Positions 5,304-6,393 of a DNA stretch of 6,393 nt are shown piece after piece. Under the pieces are notes generated by a model, which ran no database searches, was not told the DNA's origin, and saw only the letters and a program-made list of their open reading frames with translations. How positions within the stretch are numbered: position 1 is the first letter of the stretch; every line of letters starts with the position of its first letter. Made by a program: the position numbers and the translations under genes. This stretch comes from an uncultured Lachnospiraceae bacterium (GTDB lineage Bacteria; Bacillota; Clostridia; Lachnospirales; Lachnospiraceae). The stretch spans positions 1 to 6,393 of the forward strand of contig CAMWSA010000225.1 of assembly GCA_947176785.1 (NCBI GenBank), in the 5' to 3' direction.

Positions 5304-5422
5304 GGGTATGCCCTCCGTATATACACTTGCCGTCCCGCATCCATCTCCTCCGGAAACGGCTCTCCCTCCAGATACAGCCATTTCTCCAAAGGCCGGGCCG
5401 TCCCCTCACATACTCCCGCCAT
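5294..5422 (-). CDS. Small uncharacterised protein coupled to MoxR and VWA genes (42 aa)
   Basis: A 42-codon ORF fills the 118-nt gap between the ATPase and VWA genes. Its ATG (5422-5420) shares a base with the ATPase TGA (5424-5422), a TGATG overlap typical of coupled translation. Its TAA (5296-5294) lies 10 nt inside the VWA gene. CGAGG upstream gives a plausible RBS. The peptide begins MAGVCEGTARPLEKWLYLEG and ends with a mixed-charge part containing PFPEEMDAGRQVYIRR. It has no signal peptide or membrane segment. Codon use (GAG, CTG, CCG, CGG) matches the host genes on either side. I do not recognise it. The tight fit on both sides argues that it is real, perhaps a third subunit or an adaptor of the pair. 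The alternative is an untranslated gap where the overlaps are chance. Confidence 0.6.
   Translation of the reverse strand: MAGVCEGTARPLEKWLYLEGEPFPEEMDAGRQVYIRRAYPCL
5311..5316 (-). promoter_or_regulatory. RBS deciding the VWA start
   Basis: GGAGGG on the minus strand, 7 nt before the ATG at 5303. It lies inside the small ORF and supports the 400-residue form of the VWA protein over the longer frame from 5381. Confidence 0.75.
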
Positions 5423-6246
5423 CACAGATTTGCCTCGTGGCGCACCAGTTCCAGATCCTCGTCCTTCTTGACCACCACGCCGATAAAGGGCAGGGCACCA
5501 CGGATGCGGTCTGCGCTGATGCCGCCGATCTGCAGGGCGTTGACCCAGTCAATGAGTTCGGAAGTGCTGGGCTTTTTGCGGATGTCCCTGATGCCGCGGA
5601 TGTTGTAAAAGACCTCCATGGCATTCTTCAGCAGATGCTCCTCCACATCCGGGAAATGTACCCTGACAATCTCTTCCATCAATTCCTGGGAGGGGAAATC
5701 AATGTAATGGAAAATACAGCGGCGCAGGAAAGCGTCAGGCAGTTCCTTCTCCGCGTTGGAGGTGATGATCACGATGGGGCGGTGTTTGGCCTTCACCGTG
5801 CGCTTGGTCTCGTTTATATAGAATTCCATCTGATCCAGCTCCCACAACAGGTCGTTGGGAAATTCCAGGTCGGCCTTGTCGATTTCGTCAATGAGCAGCA
5901 CCACCTGATCCTCACTGTCGAAAGCCTCCCCCAGCTTGCCCAGCTTGATATACCGTGCGATGTCGTCCACGCCCTCCACGCCGAACTGCCCGTCGTACAG
6001 GCGCTGGATGGTGTCATACACATACAGGCCGTCCTGGGCCTTGGTTGTGGACTTAATATTCCAGATGATCAGCCGCTTATCCAGCGCCTTGGCCACCGCC
6101 TCCGCCAGCATGGTCTTGCCCGTGCCCGGTTCTCCCTTGATCAGCAGCGGCTTTTGCAGCGCCATGGCAATGTTCACGCTGGCCATCAGCTCCTCGCTGG
6201 CCACATACTCCCTGGTTCCCTGAAATTGATTTGTGTTTTCACTCAT
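5422..6246 (-). CDS. MoxR-family AAA+ ATPase
   Basis: A 274-residue AAA+ ATPase of the MoxR type, expected to form rings and use ATP to remodel or activate a client protein with its VWA partner. Visible motifs are Walker A GEPGTGKT (38-45), Walker B VVLLIDEIDKAD (115-126), sensor 1 IITSNAEKELP (160-170), an arginine-finger region FLRRC (173-177) and a sensor 2 region RKKPSTSELIDW (223-234). Length is normal. There is no signal peptide, so it acts in the cytoplasm. The ATG at 6246 has AGGAGAG 8 nt upstream. It is the first gene of the operon; its stop overlaps the small ORF start, and the VWA gene follows. The client is not encoded in the window. Function in the general sense is secure; the biological role is not. 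Confidence 0.93.
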   Translation of the reverse strand: MSENTNQFQGTREYVASEELMASVNIAMALQKPLLIKGEPGTGKTMLAEAVAKALDKRLIIWNIKSTTKAQDGLYVYDTIQRLYDGQFGVEGVDDIARYIKLGKLGEAFDSEDQVVLLIDEIDKADLEFPNDLLWELDQMEFYINETKRTVKAKHRPIVIITSNAEKELPDAFLRRCIFHYIDFPSQELMEEIVRVHFPDVEEHLLKNAMEVFYNIRGIRDIRKKPSTSELIDWVNALQIGGISADRIRGALPFIGVVVKKDEDLELVRHEANL

Positions 6247-6253
6247 TGAATTT

Positions 6254-6260
6254 GCTCTCC
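6254..6260 (-). promoter_or_regulatory. RBS of the MoxR ATPase gene
   Basis: AGGAGAG on the minus strand, 7-8 nt before the ATG at 6246; it supports that start. Confidence 0.7.
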
Positions 6261-6322
6261 TGTCTTTCTAAAATGTGCTTAGGTAATTGCAAAACTCTTT
6301 GAAGCAAGTGACGGAACTGGTC

Positions 6323-6351
6323 AATATATACAAAAACTGGCTTGGAAGCAA
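6323..6351 (-). promoter_or_regulatory. Possible promoter of the MoxR-VWA operon
   Basis: TATATT (6328-6323) with TTGCTT (6351-6346) at 17-nt spacing. The -35 is weak and overlaps one arm of the hairpin at 6345-6373. The window ends soon after, so a better promoter may lie outside. Confidence 0.3.
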
Positions 6352-6373
6352 ATTTGTTTCACAAATTAGCTTC
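6345..6373. repeat. Tight inverted repeat upstream of the MoxR operon
   Basis: 13-nt arms (6345-6357 and 6361-6373) pair with one mismatch around a 3-nt loop. No T-tract follows on either strand, so it is not a standard terminator. It may be part of an intergenic palindromic repeat family, an operator overlapping the possible -35, or the end of an upstream gene's transcript. Confidence 0.5.
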
Positions 6374-6393
6374 ATGCGGTGGCAAGTCGCCTT

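Noticed and set aside
5301..5381. Longer VWA protein starting at the ATG at 5381
   Set aside because: The extra 26 residues are a Gly/Ser/Ala-rich stretch without a good RBS, while the ATG at 5303 has GGAGGG at correct spacing and a family-like MFIKFFDSLR start.
5269..6249. Long plus-strand open frame opposite the MoxR gene (326 codons)
   Set aside because: It is the antisense shadow of an ATPase with every AAA+ motif in place. It resembles no family and depends on the G+C-rich codon pattern of the opposite strand.
1..6393. tRNA genes, rRNA, CRISPR arrays and insertion-sequence transposases
   Set aside because: No cloverleaf, rRNA-like stretch, regularly spaced repeats or transposase motifs were seen on either strand by reading; a tRNAscan or repeat search could not be run.

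Overview
The window looks like part of a Firmicutes chromosome, most likely a gut Lachnospiraceae/Clostridia strain (inference). The evidence is strong Shine-Dalgarno sequences, a CD3324-family protein, a DUF6273 protein, a conjugative-element sigma-like factor and a lipoprotein of the clostridial solute-binding type. Every gene I can support is on the minus strand. Base composition splits the window in two: about 1-2780 is A+T-rich, and about 2790-6393 is richer in G+C with codon use to match.

Right part (host-like, read right to left): an operon of a MoxR-type AAA+ ATPase (6246-5422), a 42-codon ORF coupled to it by a TGATG overlap (5422-5294), and a CoxE-like VWA protein (5303-4101). It ends in a clear hairpin at 4029-4061. 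Next comes a lipoprotein gene with its own promoter and RBS (3875 downward). This gene is broken: it has an in-frame TAA at 3419-3417, appears to lack the N-terminal lobe of its solute-binding domain, and loses its 3' end at about 2781-2795.

Left part (mobile-element-like): the foreign sequence begins where the lipoprotein gene is cut. It holds a 150-bp imperfect palindrome with DnaA-box-like motifs (2550-2700), then a promoter, leader peptide and hairpins upstream of a DUF6273 gene (2262-1651). A CD3324-family DNA-binding-like gene (1485-1207), a terminator (1169-1204) and a GNAT acetyltransferase gene (1048-515) follow. Last is the 5' part of a sigma-70-like gene typical of integrative conjugative elements (331 to beyond base 1). 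Two diverged 45-nt direct repeats (458-502 and 2718-2762) bracket the DUF6273/CD3324/GNAT block, so that block may be a cargo module.

The best candidates for something undescribed are the coupled small ORF in the MoxR-VWA operon, the leader/attenuator-like region upstream of the DUF6273 gene, and the palindrome close to the element-host junction. No tRNA, rRNA, CRISPR array or recognisable transposase is visible. The element's integrase and second end lie outside the window.
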